From Bacillus sp. FJAT-28004 (GTDB lineage Bacteria > Bacillota > Bacilli > Paenibacillales > Paenibacillaceae), in NCBI RefSeq assembly GCF_001280845.1, contig NZ_LGHP01000001.1:3374418-3438417 (forward strand): a DNA stretch of 64,000 bases, given 5' to 3'. Positions within the stretch are counted from its first letter, which is position 1. Each line of letters opens with the position of its first letter. Position numbers and translations under genes: made by a program. Below are positions 49,925 to 58,983 of the stretch, piece after piece. The notes beneath the pieces were generated by a model, which saw only the letters and a program-made list of their open reading frames with translations, was not told where the DNA came from and made no database searches.

Positions 49925-49946
49925 CCAGCGACCTAGCGCAACATTG

Positions 49947-51017
49947 TTAAGCCATTTCACGTTCCATAAGATCAGCTTGCTCTGCAATCGTCAGAGAAGA
50001 AATAACCTCTGACAAATCGCCGTTCATAACTGAATCGAGCTTATGAAGCGTCAATCCAATACGGTGATCCGTTACACGGCTTTGCGGGAAATTGTATGTG
50101 CGAATACGTTCGCTGCGATCTCCCGTTCCGACCTTGCTCTTACGCTCGCCCGCATATTTTGCTTCTTCTTCTTGGCGGCGAACATCGGAAATACGTGCAC
50201 GAAGCACTGCAAGTGCTTTCGCCTTGTTCTCATTTTGTGATTTGCCATCCTGACAGGTGGCCATAATACCCGTTGGAACATGCAATACACGCACCGCAGA
50301 TTTCGTTGTATTAACAGACTGTCCGCCTGCTCCACTGGAACAGAAAGTATCTATACGAATATCCTTGTCGAGAATCTCAACCTCTACATCTTCAACCTCC
50401 GGCATAACAGCTACCGTCGAAGTCGATGTATGGATACGTCCGCCCGATTCCGTTACAGGAATACGCTGCACGCGATGTGCACCACTTTCGAACTTCATCT
50501 TGCTGTACGCGCCTTTGCCCGTAATCATAAAGATAACCTCTTTGAATCCGCCAACGTCATTTTCGCTGAAGTCCATCAACTCTACGCGCCAGCCTTGAGC
50601 ATCCGCAAACTTCGTGTACATACGATATAGCTCATATGCGAACAAAGCAGCTTCATCTCCGCCAGCCGCACCGCGAATTTCGACAATAACGTTCTTGTCA
50701 TCATTAGGGTCCTTCGGCAATAGAACGATACGAATTTGCTCATCAAGCTCAGCTTGACGCTTGCTCAATTCGTCGATTTCCATTTTAACCATTTCACGCA
50801 TTTCGTCATCGAGTTTCTCAGCTTGCATCAGCTTAGCGTCGCCCAGCTGCTCGGTAACTTGTTTATATTCCGTAAAGGCATCATATGCCTCTTGTAAATC
50901 CGACTGCTCCTTGGAAAGCTCTCTAAGCCGTTTGGGATCACTGGATACATCCGGATCACACAACAGCTCACTCAGCTTCTCATACCGGTTTGCGAGTGCT
51001 TCTAAACGGTCAAACAC
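49947..51017 (-). CDS. prfA: Peptide chain release factor 1
   Basis: Terminates translation at UAA/UAG. 356 residues with GGQ in [16 protein letters not shown], the codon-recognition region [19 protein letters not shown] and [15 protein letters not shown] start it at GTG 51017 ([19 protein letters not shown]), which aligns with B. subtilis PrfA and lies eight bases after AGAGG; the ATG at 51023 is too close to that site. Confidence 0.96.
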   Translation of the reverse strand: MFDRLEALANRYEKLSELLCDPDVSSDPKRLRELSKEQSDLQEAYDAFTEYKQVTEQLGDAKLMQAEKLDDEMREMVKMEIDELSKRQAELDEQIRIVLLPKDPNDDKNVIVEIRGAAGGDEAALFAYELYRMYTKFADAQGWRVELMDFSENDVGGFKEVIFMITGKGAYSKMKFESGAHRVQRIPVTESGGRIHTSTSTVAVMPEVEDVEVEILDKDIRIDTFCSSGAGGQSVNTTKSAVRVLHVPTGIMATCQDGKSQNENKAKALAVLRARISDVRRQEEEAKYAGERKSKVGTGDRSERIRTYNFPQSRVTDHRIGLTLHKLDSVMNGDLSEVISSLTIAEQADLMEREMA

Positions 51018-51055
51018 GATCATTCACCTCTGTTTATTCCATTAGGATAATGTTC

Positions 51056-51064
51056 ATTATACCA
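51056..51064 (-). promoter_or_regulatory. Probable extended -10 promoter of prfA
   Basis: Minus-strand TGGTATAAT about 40 bp upstream of the prfA start; -35 region poor. Confidence 0.5.
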
Positions 51065-51200
51065 TACCATCGAATTTCTATCGACTGCTGGTTTCGATTT
51101 ACAGCCAGCTAATCATGCCTATTTTTACGAACCGCTTCAATCTTCATATGCCAAGCAACAGCCATTGGTTACTGGACATCAAGCTGTGGCGCTAACAGCA

Positions 51201-51238
51201 GCAAAGCCCTGTAAGCGCAAAGCTGCACTTACAGGGCT
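51201..51238 (-). terminator. Terminator-like stem after ychF
   Basis: Minus-strand AGCCCTGTAAGTGC paired with GCGCTTACAGGGCT and followed by TTGCTG; strong stem, weak T-run. Confidence 0.65.
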
Positions 51239-51256
51239 CTATTATTCCCCTAATAT

Positions 51257-52357
51257 TTACACGTTAAAACGGAAATGGATAACATCGCCGTCACGCACGA
51301 CGTATTCTTTACCCTCGAGACGAACTTGCCCCTTCTCACGAGCCGCTACCATGGAACCAGCAGCTGCAAGATCCGTGAAGGAAACAACCTCAGCACGAAT
51401 GAATCCACGTTCGAAATCGGTATGAATAACGCCAGCCGCTTGCGGTGCTTTTGTTCCGCTGCGAATCGTCCATGCGCGAACCTCTTGTACACCCGCCGTG
51501 AAATACGTGTATAGACCAAGCAGCTTGTACGCAGCACTGATCAAACGGTTCAAGCCCGACTCCGACATGCCCAGCTCCTCAAGGAACATTTCTTTGTCTT
51601 CGCCTTCAAGCTCAGCAATCTCAGCTTCAACCTTCGCGCTGATTGGCACTACTTCTGCGCCCTCTGCAGCTGCGAACTCGCGTACTTTTTGTACGTACTC
51701 ATTGCCGTCTGAATTTGAAACCTCGTCTTCGCTCACGTTAGCGGCATACAATACCGTCTTCATTGTCAACAAATGCAAATCACGAACAAGCAGCTTCTCA
51801 TCATCGCTCAGCTCCAGGCTGCGCGCAGGCATGTCGTTATACAACGCTTCCTTAATGCGTTCAAGCACTTCGATTTCCTGAGCAACCTTCTTGTCCCCAC
51901 CCTTAAGATTTTTACGGGAGCGTTCAATTTTTTTATCAACTGAATCGATATCCGCCAAAATAAGCTCCAAATTAATCGTTTGGATATCGCTAATTGGATC
52001 TACCTTACCCGATACATGCGTAATGTTGTCATCTTGGAAGCAGCGAACCACATGAACAATGGCATCTACCTCGCGGATATGCGCCAAAAATTTATTGCCC
52101 AAACCTTCGCCCTTGCTCGCGCCAGCAACCAAGCCGGCAATATCTACAAACTCAAACGCCGTAGGTACGATGCTCTTAGGAACAACTAGCTCAACCAGCT
52201 TGTCCAAACGCTCGTCCGGTACCTCAACAACACCAACGTTAGGATCTATTGTACAAAAAGGATAATTGGCAGATTCTGCGCCTGCTTGCGTAATTGCGTT
52301 AAACAATGTTGATTTGCCGACGTTGGGCAAACCTACTATTCCTGCTTTCAATGCCAT
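51257..52357 (-). CDS. ychF: Redox-regulated ATPase YchF (Obg-family)
   Basis: Universally conserved P-loop protein that binds ATP and ribosomes. 366 residues with [45 protein letters not shown], the NVSE nucleotide motif in YAANVSEDE, and a C-terminal TGS domain ([18 protein letters not shown]...[21 protein letters not shown]). I start at ATG 52357 behind AGGGGTG, giving the standard length. Confidence 0.96.
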   Translation of the reverse strand: MALKAGIVGLPNVGKSTLFNAITQAGAESANYPFCTIDPNVGVVEVPDERLDKLVELVVPKSIVPTAFEFVDIAGLVAGASKGEGLGNKFLAHIREVDAIVHVVRCFQDDNITHVSGKVDPISDIQTINLELILADIDSVDKKIERSRKNLKGGDKKVAQEIEVLERIKEALYNDMPARSLELSDDEKLLVRDLHLLTMKTVLYAANVSEDEVSNSDGNEYVQKVREFAAAEGAEVVPISAKVEAEIAELEGEDKEMFLEELGMSESGLNRLISAAYKLLGLYTYFTAGVQEVRAWTIRSGTKAPQAAGVIHTDFERGFIRAEVVSFTDLAAAGSMVAAREKGQVRLEGKEYVVRDGDVIHFRFNV

Positions 52358-52401
52358 GCTATAAGACACCCCTATTTTCCCGAAAGTAAACAACTCCAGC
52401 T

Positions 52402-52429
52402 ATTATACCCCAGCGTCACCTACTTTGAA
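52402..52429 (-). promoter_or_regulatory. Probable promoter of ychF
   Basis: Minus strand TTCAAA (52424-52429), 16-bp spacer, perfect TATAAT (52402-52407). Confidence 0.5.
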
Positions 52430-52487
52430 AGTGCCATCCGTTAAGCCTAAGTGGCATTTGCTGGCTTCCTTGGCAAATGAAGATTCA

Positions 52488-52516
52488 GAATGATTAGCCG
52501 GGCTGCGGAAATACTA
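52488..52516 (+). promoter_or_regulatory. Possible SigG-type promoter of the small basic protein gene
   Basis: GAATG (52488-52492), 17-bp spacer, AATACTA (52510-52516). Compared with the forespore consensus GHATR-N18-CATWHTA it differs by one -10 base and one spacer base. Confidence 0.45.
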
Positions 52517-52573
52517 TGTTGGTGCTGGCTTGATCCGTGCATAAAAGCACCTAAAATTTAAGGAGGCAAACTT

Positions 52574-52717
52574 ATGGAAAATCAGACTCATAAAGGAAAT
52601 TACAAAGGGACGACGAATATGAAAGCCAAAAACCAGGATATGGCATTCGTCAATGATACGATTGAGGATGCGAAGTCTGTAACAAATTTTAGCTCAAAAA
52701 AGAAGAAAACCGATTAA
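52574..52717 (+). CDS. Small hydrophilic protein (47 residues), possible sporulation product
   Basis: Starts MENQTHKGNYKGTTNMKAKN, ends with a Lys run (FSSKKKKTD); charged, no hydrophobic segment, no Cys. The ribosome-binding site AAGGAGG is optimal, eight bases before ATG, and the gene has its own promoter-like sequence and terminator, so it is probably real although below usual gene-calling length. Family not recognised; size, composition and promoter suggest a minor spore protein (inference). Confidence 0.65.
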   Translation: MENQTHKGNYKGTTNMKAKNQDMAFVNDTIEDAKSVTNFSSKKKKTD

Positions 52718-52774
52718 CTTTCGTCCAGTGAAATGAAACACATGTAAACTATGGCTCCATATATATAAATAAAG

Positions 52775-52826
52775 CCTGGATTCTACAAGCACGCCGCACG
52801 TCTCGTAGAATCCAGGTTTCTTGTTT
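52775..52826. terminator. Bidirectional terminator
   Basis: CCTGGATTCTAC pairs with GTAGAATCCAGG, followed on the plus strand by TTTCTTGTTTT. Serves the small plus-strand gene and possibly the convergent SLH gene. Confidence 0.8.
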
Positions 52827-52836
52827 TAGTATTACG

Positions 52837-55221
52837 TTACATGCGTAGGGGGGCCTCTTGCAGCTCAGCGCGTGATTGAAGGTAACGGAAAAATGCTACC
52901 GAAGCTTCACCTCGCGTCACCTGCTTCTTAGGCAAAAACTTACCATCCGACAAGCTCATAATTTTAAGACCTACCACAATTGCCGCCTGCCCCTTGTTTT
53001 CAATCTCAGCCGAGTCTTTAAACGAGGCTTTAAATATATGATCGTAATTCGCAAGTGCATTATAACCAAGTGCTCGAACGATCAGCTCCGCCATTTCATC
53101 ACGGGATACTTTACCGCTAGGGTTAAAGGAACCATCGCCAACATCAATCAAATTTTGTTCCAATGCGCTTTCTACATACACGAAATAGCTGGAGTCCGCA
53201 GCTACATCATTAAATGAAGCTTTACCCATAAGCTGATTACTGAAGGACATCGAGAGCGGTGATACTCCGCTGCTTCGTGCAAGCACAAGCATTTTAATTA
53301 ACTCTCCACGTGTAACTGCTTCATTGGGACGCACAAGACCATCCTTCACATCAAGCGCTTTGTAAGCAACCATTAGCTCAAGCTGTCGCTGCGCAAAATG
53401 TCCCTCAATATCCTTCGCTTTCGGCTTCTCAAGCTGCGTAACTTCACCTGTTTCCCGATTGCGCCAGCCACCTGTTTCTGCATCAAGAAATACCGATTCA
53501 TCCATTAGTCTTGGTACAAGTTGGTAAACAAGTTCAGCATTAGTTGACTTTTCAACCTCGTCGCCTCTTATTTCGCCTGAAGCAATCATCAACTTATATT
53601 TCTCAATTGGAATAGGTTGCCCGTTCCATGAGAAGTTTTGTACAAGCCGGTACGTAAGCTGTGTTCGATAATAGTCGAGCCAGCTGTCAACAGCCTGTTC
53701 CTTCTTAATCAAAACAGGTGCTTGAGCTGGATAATCAAAGTTCGACAAATTGGCATCATAATTTACTACTTCTCCAGTGCTCGAATGGATGGCCAAATTG
53801 ACGTTGTCGTATTCAACCGCTGCGCCATAAATTTTGTGCACGAAATTGAAATAGTATTGCCTTGGTTCTCCTGCGTCGAGCCCCTCATATTGCTTCGGAT
53901 CAGGTTTAACAAAATAAAGCTCGTCAGTCAGCCAAGGCAAGCGCTTCTTAATCGCGTCCACTGCTAATGCAGATGCTTGCTCAAGCGTCACCTTTGGACT
54001 GCCAGACTGGCTTTGCTCGTTATACATATATGCATTAAAATGGCGAACGTCTCCAGTACGCCCGTTAACTGAGGCTGACGCTGAGCCAATCTCCTTGCCA
54101 TCCTTTTTTACAGTCCAATTCAGCTGCCAATACGCTTCTGTTTCACCTGTGCTCTCATTATTATTTTCACTGTAATTGGAACCGTTCAGCTCCGCTCCAG
54201 CAGGCAGCGCAAAAGCAGCTTTTACCGCATCAATTGCTTGCTTCTCGGTAACTGTTCCCGCCTTAGGCTCATCTCCTAAAGGTTTCTCGGACACCGGTGT
54301 TTCCGATATCGTCCCCGCTCTAAAGTAACTGTCTCTCGATTGGTCCTTTAACTGGCCAGTAACAGCATCGATCGATATAGGCTGCAGTTCATAACTTAGC
54401 AAAGGCTTTCTTTTCCCCTGCATATTGTAAGGCACGATATAAGCTAGCTGCGGTGCAGCAGCTGCTCGGAGCTTGTTATTTGCTTCTTCCATAGTCAGTT
54501 TTGCATCAACTTTCGGGAAGTTAATCGTATCATCCCACTGCAAAGAGTACCTGCGAATATGCCCCTCACTATCCACTTCAAGCTCAATGTAGTTATCCAC
54601 ATAGGGGATATCATAGACCAAACGGTCATATCGAATCGAATGTACGACCTCACCAGTAAGCGGCGGGCGCAGTTTTACACCATAATCAGGGTTATATTGA
54701 ATTTTTCCTTTATAATCAGCTGCTATTTTATCTATGAATTGGAGCGCAATTTGCTGTGCGGCATCACGTTCAACCTTAAGAGGATACGTTGGTTTGGCAG
54801 ATGGGTTATCAGTATAAGAGTTGAATTCAAGGAGCTGGCCTTTATCCGCATGAATACGCACATAAATGCTCCCCAAATGCTTGCCGTTCACTTTCTTCAC
54901 GAAGTCGAGTCCCCAAGCATTACGTTTGCCGCCAGCCATCATTTCCATATTGAGACTAGCCCCTTGGAGAACATACTCCTTAGGAATGCTCACGTACTGC
55001 CTTGCCAGCGCTTCTGCCTTCTCCTTCGTTATCGCTACATCAACTGGAGCTGCTAATCCTTCTTTCATGATGTCTCCTTCCGACGATGTCACGGCTTGTG
55101 CTGCTGCATTCGTCCCTGCTGGCTTGTTTAAGCTCTCAGCAAATACCGATGCGGGCATTATGCTCATAAGCATCGCTGTTGATAGCATAACGGCAAGCCT
55201 CTTCCGATTATTGATCTTCAC
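52837..55221 (-). CDS. YcdB/YcdC repeat protein with three SLH domains
   Basis: Secreted S-layer-associated protein of about 794 residues. Signal peptide MLSTAMLMSIMPASVFA; two long PepSY/YcdB-like repeats (LTMEEANNKLRAAAAPQLAY; VTLEQASALAVDAIKKRLPW); three SLH motifs from about 615 (DIEGHFAQRQLELMVAYKAL; VTRGELIKMLVLA; VTRGEASVAFFRY). I start at GTG 55221, eight bases after GGAGG; the TTG at 55236 overlaps that site. No catalytic motif is evident. Monocistronic. Function unknown, probably envelope-associated. Confidence 0.88.
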   Translation of the reverse strand: MKINNRKRLAVMLSTAMLMSIMPASVFAESLNKPAGTNAAAQAVTSSEGDIMKEGLAAPVDVAITKEKAEALARQYVSIPKEYVLQGASLNMEMMAGGKRNAWGLDFVKKVNGKHLGSIYVRIHADKGQLLEFNSYTDNPSAKPTYPLKVERDAAQQIALQFIDKIAADYKGKIQYNPDYGVKLRPPLTGEVVHSIRYDRLVYDIPYVDNYIELEVDSEGHIRRYSLQWDDTINFPKVDAKLTMEEANNKLRAAAAPQLAYIVPYNMQGKRKPLLSYELQPISIDAVTGQLKDQSRDSYFRAGTISETPVSEKPLGDEPKAGTVTEKQAIDAVKAAFALPAGAELNGSNYSENNNESTGETEAYWQLNWTVKKDGKEIGSASASVNGRTGDVRHFNAYMYNEQSQSGSPKVTLEQASALAVDAIKKRLPWLTDELYFVKPDPKQYEGLDAGEPRQYYFNFVHKIYGAAVEYDNVNLAIHSSTGEVVNYDANLSNFDYPAQAPVLIKKEQAVDSWLDYYRTQLTYRLVQNFSWNGQPIPIEKYKLMIASGEIRGDEVEKSTNAELVYQLVPRLMDESVFLDAETGGWRNRETGEVTQLEKPKAKDIEGHFAQRQLELMVAYKALDVKDGLVRPNEAVTRGELIKMLVLARSSGVSPLSMSFSNQLMGKASFNDVAADSSYFVYVESALEQNLIDVGDGSFNPSGKVSRDEMAELIVRALGYNALANYDHIFKASFKDSAEIENKGQAAIVVGLKIMSLSDGKFLPKKQVTRGEASVAFFRYLQSRAELQEAPLRM

Positions 55222-55297
55222 TGTTTCACCCTCCAATGCTTTTCCAATTTATTCATAAATTAGACGCGCTAAACATTATGGAAGTTGCACAATAATA

Positions 55298-55340
55298 GAA
55301 AAAAGACTGCCTTCGGCACATGTCCGTAGGGCAGTCTTTT
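55298..55340 (-). terminator. Terminator of the glycosylation cassette
   Basis: Minus-strand AAAGACTGCC...GGCAGTCTTTTTT with inner CGG/CCG pairing, 20 bp past the GT-C gene stop. Confidence 0.88.
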
Positions 55341-55360
55341 GCAATATACAGTTAATACGG

Positions 55361-56623
55361 CTAGGTTGTTCTTCTATGTTCAATATATGCCCATATTTTT
55401 TGCAAAATATAAATGCAGAGCCATGAGAACAATATAATAATCAACGGCATAACCGTGAAGTTATAACGGTATTCCGGTACGAACACGAGTCTAATCATCG
55501 TCATAACGAAGATGACCACCGCAAGCATGGCTGCTGGATGTCTCCATCTCCATATAAGCGCAAGCAGCGGAATGATCGTGCTGTATATAATCAGTACATG
55601 CAAGTAAGCTACCTTCGGATAGGCATTATAGATTGGCGAATGCCCGGAACCGAAGAACATGTGCGTATACGTATATTTGAGCTTTCCTACTGTATACCAT
55701 TTGACGTATTTCCAAGTTTGCTGCGTGAAGCCAGCTTTAATGCGGGCCCAAGCAACTTCATCCTGAGTCATTCCCGTAGGATCTACGATCTTGTCTGTAT
55801 AATCTTTATTCGGATAAGTACCCGCTTTGAATGGATTAGACTGGGAAGCTGTCAAGACAAACTCATTTAACGTAACGACGTTCCGTATCCACCAAGGAAG
55901 CATCGTAGCCGATAGGCAAAGACCAGTAATAACCCCTAGCAATAGAACTTTTTTGAAAATCGCCCATTTGGATGTTGCCTCGGTCTGCAAACCCGATTTC
56001 TTTTTGAACCATTTCTGAAGCAAAAACACGCCGTACAAAGGTACAAATATCGGTAAAAATTCCGCTCTTACAAGTACAGTAAGACCTAATAAAACACCCG
56101 CTAACGCAGCGTCCCGCTTACGTTCAGTCCGAAAGGCATATAGCTGCATGGATAAGTAGGCCATTAAGAAAAACAATGCCAGCGTTTCAGTAAGAACGGC
56201 TCCGTTCGCCCAAATAAAAGGATGATAAATCGCACTGATAAACAGTGATACTATCGCAACCCATTTATTCCTTGTAGCTTGCATCGCAATCATATAGATG
56301 AGAACTAGTGTAGCCATGCTGATTAACACCTGAACCCAGCGAATAAGCGGGAACAGCTCTACACCTATCTGATTAGCCACCACATACATACCTGTCATAA
56401 AGAGAGGATAACCCGGCGTTACCCTTGCATTCGGAACCTCTTCCTTATAGGCGTAAATGCCTTTATCCACCAACCGGTGCACCATCTCTTCGTAATACTT
56501 CGAATCATGTGAAATGTTATGTTTGACCGATGTAAGAAAATCAACCCTCAGCCACAAGGCAAGCATAAAAATAAGAACGATCGCTATCGTCCATGCTTTG
56601 TTTTTCCTAACCCATTCCACCAC
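55361..56623 (-). CDS. GT-C-fold (GT39/ArnT-like) membrane glycosyltransferase
   Basis: 420 residues with about 10-11 hydrophobic helices and the first extracellular loop acidic motif VDFLTSVKHNISHDSKYYEEM, typical of polyprenyl-phosphate-sugar-dependent PMT/ArnT transferases. GTG 56623 behind GGGAGG. Last gene of a four-gene cassette. Acceptor (teichoic acid, S-layer or other wall polymer) unknown. Confidence 0.85.
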   Translation of the reverse strand: MVEWVRKNKAWTIAIVLIFMLALWLRVDFLTSVKHNISHDSKYYEEMVHRLVDKGIYAYKEEVPNARVTPGYPLFMTGMYVVANQIGVELFPLIRWVQVLISMATLVLIYMIAMQATRNKWVAIVSLFISAIYHPFIWANGAVLTETLALFFLMAYLSMQLYAFRTERKRDAALAGVLLGLTVLVRAEFLPIFVPLYGVFLLQKWFKKKSGLQTEATSKWAIFKKVLLLGVITGLCLSATMLPWWIRNVVTLNEFVLTASQSNPFKAGTYPNKDYTDKIVDPTGMTQDEVAWARIKAGFTQQTWKYVKWYTVGKLKYTYTHMFFGSGHSPIYNAYPKVAYLHVLIIYSTIIPLLALIWRWRHPAAMLAVVIFVMTMIRLVFVPEYRYNFTVMPLIIILFSWLCIYILQKIWAYIEHRRTT

Positions 56624-56654
56624 GTAAATTGATCCTCCCCAATGATAAAGCGGC

Positions 56655-56999
56655 TTATTTCCAAGCGAGCACGATTACACCCGCCAAAATAATGGCTGCG
56701 CCTATCCAGCGCTGCAGCGGTACCGATTCATTAAATATAAATACAGCTGCAACCAGCGCTATTATATAAGCCAAGCTTTGCAGCGGATAGGCTAAGCTAA
56801 GCGGCAGCTTCTTAAGTACGTACAACCAGAGAACGGTAGCAATCCCGTACAAAACAAGTCCCGACCAAATATGTGGCGACCACAATAACGAGACCCATGT
56901 GTCGCCCTTCGCCGTATCCATTTTGTTCATTCCTGTTTTCCACAATAATTGGCCCGAAACAAGTAGCAAAATATTAAGAAACAATATGATATATGCCAT
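56655..56999 (-). CDS. EamA/SMR-like four-helix transporter (ArnE-like flippase subunit)
   Basis: 114 residues with four hydrophobic helices; ILLLVSGQLLWKTGMNKM and PLSLAYPLQSLAYIIALVAA resemble ArnE/ArnF-type lipid-sugar flippase subunits more than drug exporters (no Glu14). ATG overlaps the DUF2304 stop as TAATG. Likely flips the lipid-linked sugar made by the GT2 enzyme (inference from context). Confidence 0.75.
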   Translation of the reverse strand: MAYIILFLNILLLVSGQLLWKTGMNKMDTAKGDTWVSLLWSPHIWSGLVLYGIATVLWLYVLKKLPLSLAYPLQSLAYIIALVAAVFIFNESVPLQRWIGAAIILAGVIVLAWK

Positions 57000-57343
57000 T
57001 ATGAATCCGACCTTTTGCGTTCATGTAGCTCGTGATGTAAAATACCAAGCTCTTGTGTAAGACGAATGACCTTCTCCGATAATTTGGATACGATGACTGT
57101 AAGATGCAAAATGAGCATAATGCAGAACAAAATACCGACCAAGAAAAGCAGTGCCGGCGCATAAGCAATACCAATCGCATGAGCTAAAGTATCAATAATT
57201 TGAACACGTACGGACAATATCAACATCACTACACCAAACAAAAGCCACAGCATAGAGTATTGCTCACGGAGCAATCTCCGGTTAATCAACATAATCAGCA
57301 CAAACAAAAAAACCACACTTGTGATAATCCACAAGGCTTGCAT
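56999..57343 (-). CDS. DUF2304 membrane protein
   Basis: 114 residues: N-terminal helix, basic loop INRRLLREQYSMLWLLFG, two further helices and a charged coiled-coil tail (VSKLSEKVIRLTQELGILHH). DUF2304 proteins commonly accompany GT2 polyprenyl-phosphate sugar synthases; function not established. AGGAGG precedes the ATG. Confidence 0.85.
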   Translation of the reverse strand: MQALWIITSVVFLFVLIMLINRRLLREQYSMLWLLFGVVMLILSVRVQIIDTLAHAIGIAYAPALLFLVGILFCIMLILHLTVIVSKLSEKVIRLTQELGILHHELHERKRSDS

Positions 57344-57366
57344 GGTGTATCCTCCTTAAAGTTTGC

Positions 57367-57390
57367 AGAGCAAACTCTCATCGTAAGCAT
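57367..57390. repeat. 24-bp direct repeat, copy 1
   Basis: AGAGCAAACTCTCATCGTAA plus GCAT, identical to 57504-57527, located between DUF2304 and the GT2 gene. Confidence 0.95.
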
Positions 57391-57457
57391 CAACTAAGTT
57401 TTGCCACGCGTAAACGGCTTGTGCCAGAATCTGGCGGCTAGAGCTCGTTTCGCAAAG

Positions 57458-57503
57458 AAATATAAGCAAGGTATAAAGTTCAAACTTTTACCTTCTTATA
57501 TTT
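57458..57503. repeat. Long imperfect inverted repeat beside the second 24-bp repeat
   Basis: Left arm 57458-57480 (AAATATAAGCAAGGTATAAA...) pairs with 57482-57503 with few mismatches. Similar text (ATAAGAAGGTATAAGTTT) occurs at 26391-26408 between atpA and atpG. Confidence 0.8.
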
Positions 57504-57527
57504 AGAGCAAACTCTCATCGTAAGCAT
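57504..57527. repeat. 24-bp direct repeat, copy 2
   Basis: Exact copy of 57367-57390, five bases past the GT2 stop, abutting the inverted repeat. Confidence 0.95.
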
Positions 57528-57531
57528 TTTT

Positions 57532-58314
57532 CTAAGATTGAACCTCGACCGGCTTCGTTGCTTTCAAGCTGCGAATGAACAACGATAACGTGACCTTAAC
57601 CATATAATACACCGAACGCATAGCATTTATAGATGAAGTCCCACCTGTACGTGCTTCCATAACAACCGCTACCTCACTTGTACGCAGACCGCTGCGATGA
57701 ATGAGCACGATCGAATCCACCTCTGGATAGTCTGTCGCATAATCGCTTTGGAATACGGCAATCGCACGTTTATTAGCAGCGCGGAACCCTGAGGTTACGT
57801 CCAGCACCCGTTTGCGTGTCATTGCACTAACAATGGTAGACAAAATCTTTATACCGACTCTCCGTGTCGCGGAGGAAAGGAAACCGGTTTGTTCGATAAA
57901 GCGCGAGCCAATCGCCAAATCTGCTTTCCCGCTAAGCACTGGATCCAAAATCAAGTGAAGCTGCTCTGCTTTATGCTGACCGTCTCCATCCACTTGAACA
58001 GCAACATCATAGTCATAACGGTGAGCATAACGATAGCCGGTCTGCATAGCGCCACCGATACCTAGATTCGTCGGAAGTGTGACAACAGAAGCGCCGTTCG
58101 CTTCAGCTACTTCACGTGTACGATCCTTCGAGCCGTCATTGATGACCAGAATATGAGCAGATGGGCAATGCGTCTTCACATCATGTATCACATGGCTTAT
58201 GCTGTGTTCCTCATTATAAGCCGGAATAATGATTAATATTTTTGAAGATGTTATACCTTGCCGCAGGGACTCACCGGTAACCGTTTTGTCCTTTTTCGTA
58301 CTGACTGCGTTCAC
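57532..58314 (-). CDS. GT2-family polyprenyl-phosphate sugar synthase (DPM1-like)
   Basis: About 260 residues, soluble. Motifs: ILIIIPAYNEEHSISHVIHD, VINDGSKDRT (nucleotide-sugar Asp), VQVDGDGQHKAEQL (DxD-like metal site), LAIGSRF and a C-terminal GGTSSINAMRSVYYM. Likely transfers a sugar from a nucleotide donor to undecaprenyl phosphate. I start at GTG 58314 behind GGAGTGG; the TTG at 58362 lacks a site. First gene of the cassette. Confidence 0.88.
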   Translation of the reverse strand: MNAVSTKKDKTVTGESLRQGITSSKILIIIPAYNEEHSISHVIHDVKTHCPSAHILVINDGSKDRTREVAEANGASVVTLPTNLGIGGAMQTGYRYAHRYDYDVAVQVDGDGQHKAEQLHLILDPVLSGKADLAIGSRFIEQTGFLSSATRRVGIKILSTIVSAMTRKRVLDVTSGFRAANKRAIAVFQSDYATDYPEVDSIVLIHRSGLRTSEVAVVMEARTGGTSSINAMRSVYYMVKVTLSLFIRSLKATKPVEVQS

Positions 58315-58520
58315 TACATCACCACTCCATAAATCAAAGTTTGGGCACGCTGCTGCGTACAATTATTTTAATTCTACTAACTAAACTAGTATAAAGCAAC
58401 AGATAAGCTTGGTAATATCCCTTATTATTTCCTTAACTTTCGCTTAATTAGGCCCACTTTTCCGTAAGCACTAAATACCTTTTATACCAATATTATGATA
58501 GTAAAAATGAGAGTTTCCAG

Positions 58521-58570
58521 AAAAAAAAATATCGCCTGCCACCAGTTGCTCACTGATACCAGACGATATT
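58521..58570 (-). terminator. Terminator of trxA
   Basis: Minus-strand outer stem AATATCG/CGATATT with inner TCTGGT/ACTGG-type pairing, followed by nine T residues. Confidence 0.85.
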
Positions 58571-58598
58571 AAGACGGTTATTTATTAAAAAATGTTGC

Positions 58599-58910
58599 TT
58601 ACATTTGGCCGGAAATTTTTGCTTTCAATGCATCTTTTGATTGTACGCCAACCATTTTGTCAACGGGTTGACCGTCTTTGAACAAAATCAATGTTGGGAT
58701 ACTCATAACGCCGAATTGTGAAGCAAGCTCCGGCTGTTCGTCAACGTTAATTTTTGCAATTACAGCTTGACCTTCCAGCTCAGCGGAAAGCTCCTCAACG
58801 ATCGGAAGCTGCATTTTGCAAGGTCCACACCAAGGTGCCCAGAAATCTACAAGGGAAACGCCGTTTTGAATGGACTCGTTAAAGTTTTCTTTCGTCAATG
58901 CTACTGCCAT
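58599..58910 (-). CDS. trxA: Thioredoxin
   Basis: Cytosolic disulfide reductase, 103 residues, with active site WAPWCGPCKMQLP and the cis-Pro loop MSIPTLILFKDGQ. I start at ATG 58910 (MAVALTKENFNESI), nine bases after GAGAGG; the longer frame to 58928 begins upstream of that site. A SigB-like promoter and an Rrf2 regulator lie just upstream. Confidence 0.97.
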   Translation of the reverse strand: MAVALTKENFNESIQNGVSLVDFWAPWCGPCKMQLPIVEELSAELEGQAVIAKINVDEQPELASQFGVMSIPTLILFKDGQPVDKMVGVQSKDALKAKISGQM

Positions 58911-58949
58911 TTCAATCATCCTCTCCAAACAATGTGTATGATAAAGGGA

Positions 58950-58975
58950 ATACCCGTCTCACCGCTAATTGAAAC
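58950..58975 (-). promoter_or_regulatory. SigB-like promoter of trxA
   Basis: Minus strand GTTTCA (58970-58975), 14-bp spacer, GGGTAT (58950-58955), close to the general-stress consensus GTTTAA-N12-14-GGGWAW. About 40 bp before the trxA start. Confidence 0.5.
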
Positions 58976-58983
58976 ATCATTTG

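Noticed and set aside
49793..49987. 64-codon minus-strand frame after prfA
   Set aside because: Overlaps the prfA 3' end, no ribosome-binding site, no recognisable composition.
57367..57527. CRISPR-like array
   Set aside because: Only two 24-bp repeats, spacing of 137 bp, no cas genes; better explained as a dispersed repeat.
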